The position numbers and the translations under genes are program-made. From assembly GCA_040756515.1 (NCBI GenBank), contig JBFLYW010000052.1:1-6612 (forward strand): a stretch of DNA of 6,612 nucleotides, given 5' to 3'. This document shows positions 5,412-6,612 of the stretch, one piece after another. Position 1 is the stretch's first letter; every line of letters begins with the position of its first letter. The notes under the pieces are model-generated. The model saw only the letters and a list, made by a program, of their open reading frames with translations. It had not been told where the DNA came from and searched no databases. The DNA is from DSXH01 sp020724325 (lineage in GTDB: Bacteria; Bacteroidota; Ignavibacteria; Ignavibacteriales; Melioribacteraceae).

Positions 5412-6365
5412 ATGAAAAAAACTATCATTATAATATTTATTCTTATGATTTGTATGGACAGAGTTTATGCACATGGGCAAGGCGTACATCAACATATGGT
5501 TAGAGAAGCATATAAATTACTTAAATCATTCGTTGGTCAAGATATTCGCGAAATAAAAGATCATGTAGGTTATAATGAAACGGGTATTGGCGTTTTCAAT
5601 CCAGGGAATTTACTAGTAATTGGGGCTCATCGTGAAGATGAAGAAGACCCTGTTTATCAAAACAGTTTTCCTTTTGGATGGACTGTTACAAACACTCACT
5701 TTTGGGATCCAGATAGAGGAGATGGTTCGCACTTCAATTTACTTGGAATAGTGTATGAAAATGCATTCCAAAAAGCTATCAAATATTACTATGGTGGATA
5801 TATTCTATTTATTCCAGCTTCGAACCCGTATGCTATTGAAAGGAAATTACATGTTACGACTTCACTTGGCGATCATTTAATTATTTATCCTGACGAACCT
5901 CAATATGGCGGTTTTTATTTATCATATTACAGTCTAGTTGATTTGTATAACAACTTTAGATTAAAAACTCAACTTATTGGGAAAAATATGATGTGGAATG
6001 TTACTAAACAAAGATGGGAATATTGGAATGGAGACGTATACATTTCAAAAGAACTTCGCGATGCCCTAGTCTGGGAGATATTAGGTCGAGTTGCTCATCT
6101 TCTTGGTGATATGACTGTCCCCGCCCATACTCATAATGATCCACATCCACCAACAAACCCAGATAGCTATGAAAATTGGATGGATCAACCTTCAATTTAT
6201 AATCAGTGGACTTATCAGAATGCTATTACTCAAGGTGGATTAATAAATCCAACTCTAAGTTCCAATCCGTTGAAATACTTATTTTACCCAACAGCTCAAA
6301 TAACAAATTTCTTTAGTAGTAATGATGTCGATGGTAATAATATTCCAGGGATATGTTATGCTTAA
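5412..6365 (+). CDS. secreted zinc-dependent phospholipase C-like protein, C-terminally truncated
   Basis: The 317-residue product has a signal peptide with likely cleavage after VYA (residue 20), leaving mature HGQGVHQH. Compared from memory with Bacillus cereus phospholipase C, the zinc ligands line up: H26 (H14), D76 in EDEEDP (D55), H96 in THFWDPD (H69), and H229-x3-D233-x5-H239 (H118, D122, H128, same spacing). E254 in YENWMD matches E146, but the H142 position is proline (P250); nearby H241 or H245 could substitute. The family (PLC and P1/S1 nucleases) hydrolyses phosphoester bonds in phospholipids or nucleic acids outside the cytoplasm. The C-terminal helix corresponding to the PLC segment AQRVTAGYIQLWF is absent: the frame ends with a short unrelated tail just after SSNDVDGNN, and a transposase gene begins 60 bases later, so the gene was probably cut by IS insertion. 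SD AGGAGGG overlaps the upstream stop. Residual activity is doubtful. Confidence 0.85.
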   Translation: MKKTIIIIFILMICMDRVYAHGQGVHQHMVREAYKLLKSFVGQDIREIKDHVGYNETGIGVFNPGNLLVIGAHREDEEDPVYQNSFPFGWTVTNTHFWDPDRGDGSHFNLLGIVYENAFQKAIKYYYGGYILFIPASNPYAIERKLHVTTSLGDHLIIYPDEPQYGGFYLSYYSLVDLYNNFRLKTQLIGKNMMWNVTKQRWEYWNGDVYISKELRDALVWEILGRVAHLLGDMTVPAHTHNDPHPPTNPDSYENWMDQPSIYNQWTYQNAITQGGLINPTLSSNPLKYLFYPTAQITNFFSSNDVDGNNIPGICYA

Positions 6366-6612
6366 GTTGGAATATGACTTTTGTTAAATTGAAATTTGTG
6401 TAACCAAATTACCAGGAGTCAATAATGTTGAATGAAATGAAATCCCGCAATGCGGGGGAAACAAGAAAAAGAATGAACGCAAAAGAAAAATATTGATTCT
6501 CCGGGAACTCTTGGAGAACAAAGTACAGATAGGTGAACTATCTGAAAAATACGGCATCCACCCAAATGTAGTATATAACTGGAAGAAAACCCTTTTTGAA
6601 AAAGGAGAGCAG
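6354..6612 (+). mobile_element. 5' end of an insertion sequence (partial; left boundary approximate)
   Basis: A transposase-type helix-turn-helix is encoded at 6493-6612, and the phospholipase C-like gene loses its family pattern near 6345-6350, so the left end lies close by. A TG at 6354-6355 is a possible terminus, since many IS3-type elements begin with TG, but the right end is outside the window, so neither inverted repeats nor a target duplication can be checked. Confidence 0.55.
6425..6612 (+). pseudogene. IS3-type transposase OrfA, frameshifted and partial
   Basis: SD AGGAG (6414-6418) is six bases from ATG 6425, which opens a frame ending in ...RMNAKEKY then TGA at 6494-6496. From 6493 the next frame reads LILRELLENKVQIGELSEKY, then GIHPNVVYNWKKTLFE, to the window edge. 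This is the HTH_Tnp_1 helix-turn-helix of IS3/IS911-type OrfA, which binds the element's ends. In intact relatives as I recall them, about six residues (like YTPEEKV) join a KRK(Y/F) start to ILRE, so a small deletion around 6490-6494 probably removed them and shifted the frame. The second frame has no stop back to 6436, so a short product from TTG 6493 or frameshifting at the A-rich run is conceivable. The catalytic DDE part is outside the window. Confidence 0.7.

Larger units (their letters stand above)
4826..6612 (+). mobile_element. integron gene cassette C (incomplete, interrupted by an IS)
   Basis: It starts at T4826 after the attC cut point. A complete cassette with the start GTTATACTTAC should end with an R'' containing GTAAGTATAAC; this string does not occur downstream in the window. 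It holds a small leader ORF, a lipoprotein gene and a phospholipase C-like gene, then runs into a transposase gene. The end is therefore beyond the window or was lost on IS insertion. Confidence 0.6.

Overview
The window is a stretch of an integron gene-cassette array. It is AT-rich, every gene lies on the + strand, and three long attC recombination sites (about 100-310, 2663-2850 and 4641-4831) separate the genes. The cassette assignment rests on a base-pairing test visible in the sequence. The first bases of the cassette starting at 305 (GTTAGGGCT with the conserved G) are the exact reverse complement of AGCCCTAAC at its 3' end (2661-2669). The first 12 bases of the next cassette (GTTAGAACACAC, 2844-2855) are the exact reverse complement of GTGTGTTCTAAC at its 3' end (4636-4647). 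Each attC also has an L''/L' stem with an unpaired extra base on the L'' side, a hallmark of attC.

Layout: (0) 1-304, tail and attC of an upstream cassette, possibly with the last codons of a gene. (A) 305-2844, a 2.5 kb cassette with a frameshifted membrane-protein gene, a radical SAM/SPASM enzyme and, 14 bases after it, a 52-residue peptide gene with six cysteines in its last 17 residues. (B) 2845-4825, a 2.0 kb cassette with one 571-residue protein: a helical/coiled-coil N-terminus, TPR-like repeats, an embedded bL12 (L7/L12) C-terminal domain and a C-terminal glycine-rich membrane hairpin. (C) 4826 to the window end, an incomplete cassette with a 15-codon leader ORF, a small lipoprotein and a secreted zinc-dependent phospholipase C-like protein that stops early. 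It is followed by the 5' end of an insertion sequence whose transposase reading frame is itself broken.

Host: not provable from this window. Low GC, strong Shine-Dalgarno sites, a lipobox ending SNC and a cassette array of this style would fit a spirochaete or another low-GC Gram-negative lineage with a chromosomal integron; this is inference. No integrase gene or attI is present, so the position within the array is unknown.

The most interesting unit is cassette A: a peptide-modifying radical SAM enzyme and its probable Cys-rich substrate packed in one mobile integron cassette, i.e. a candidate integron-borne RiPP (ranthipeptide/sactipeptide-like) system. Second is the bL12 C-terminal domain inserted in a TPR membrane protein in cassette B.
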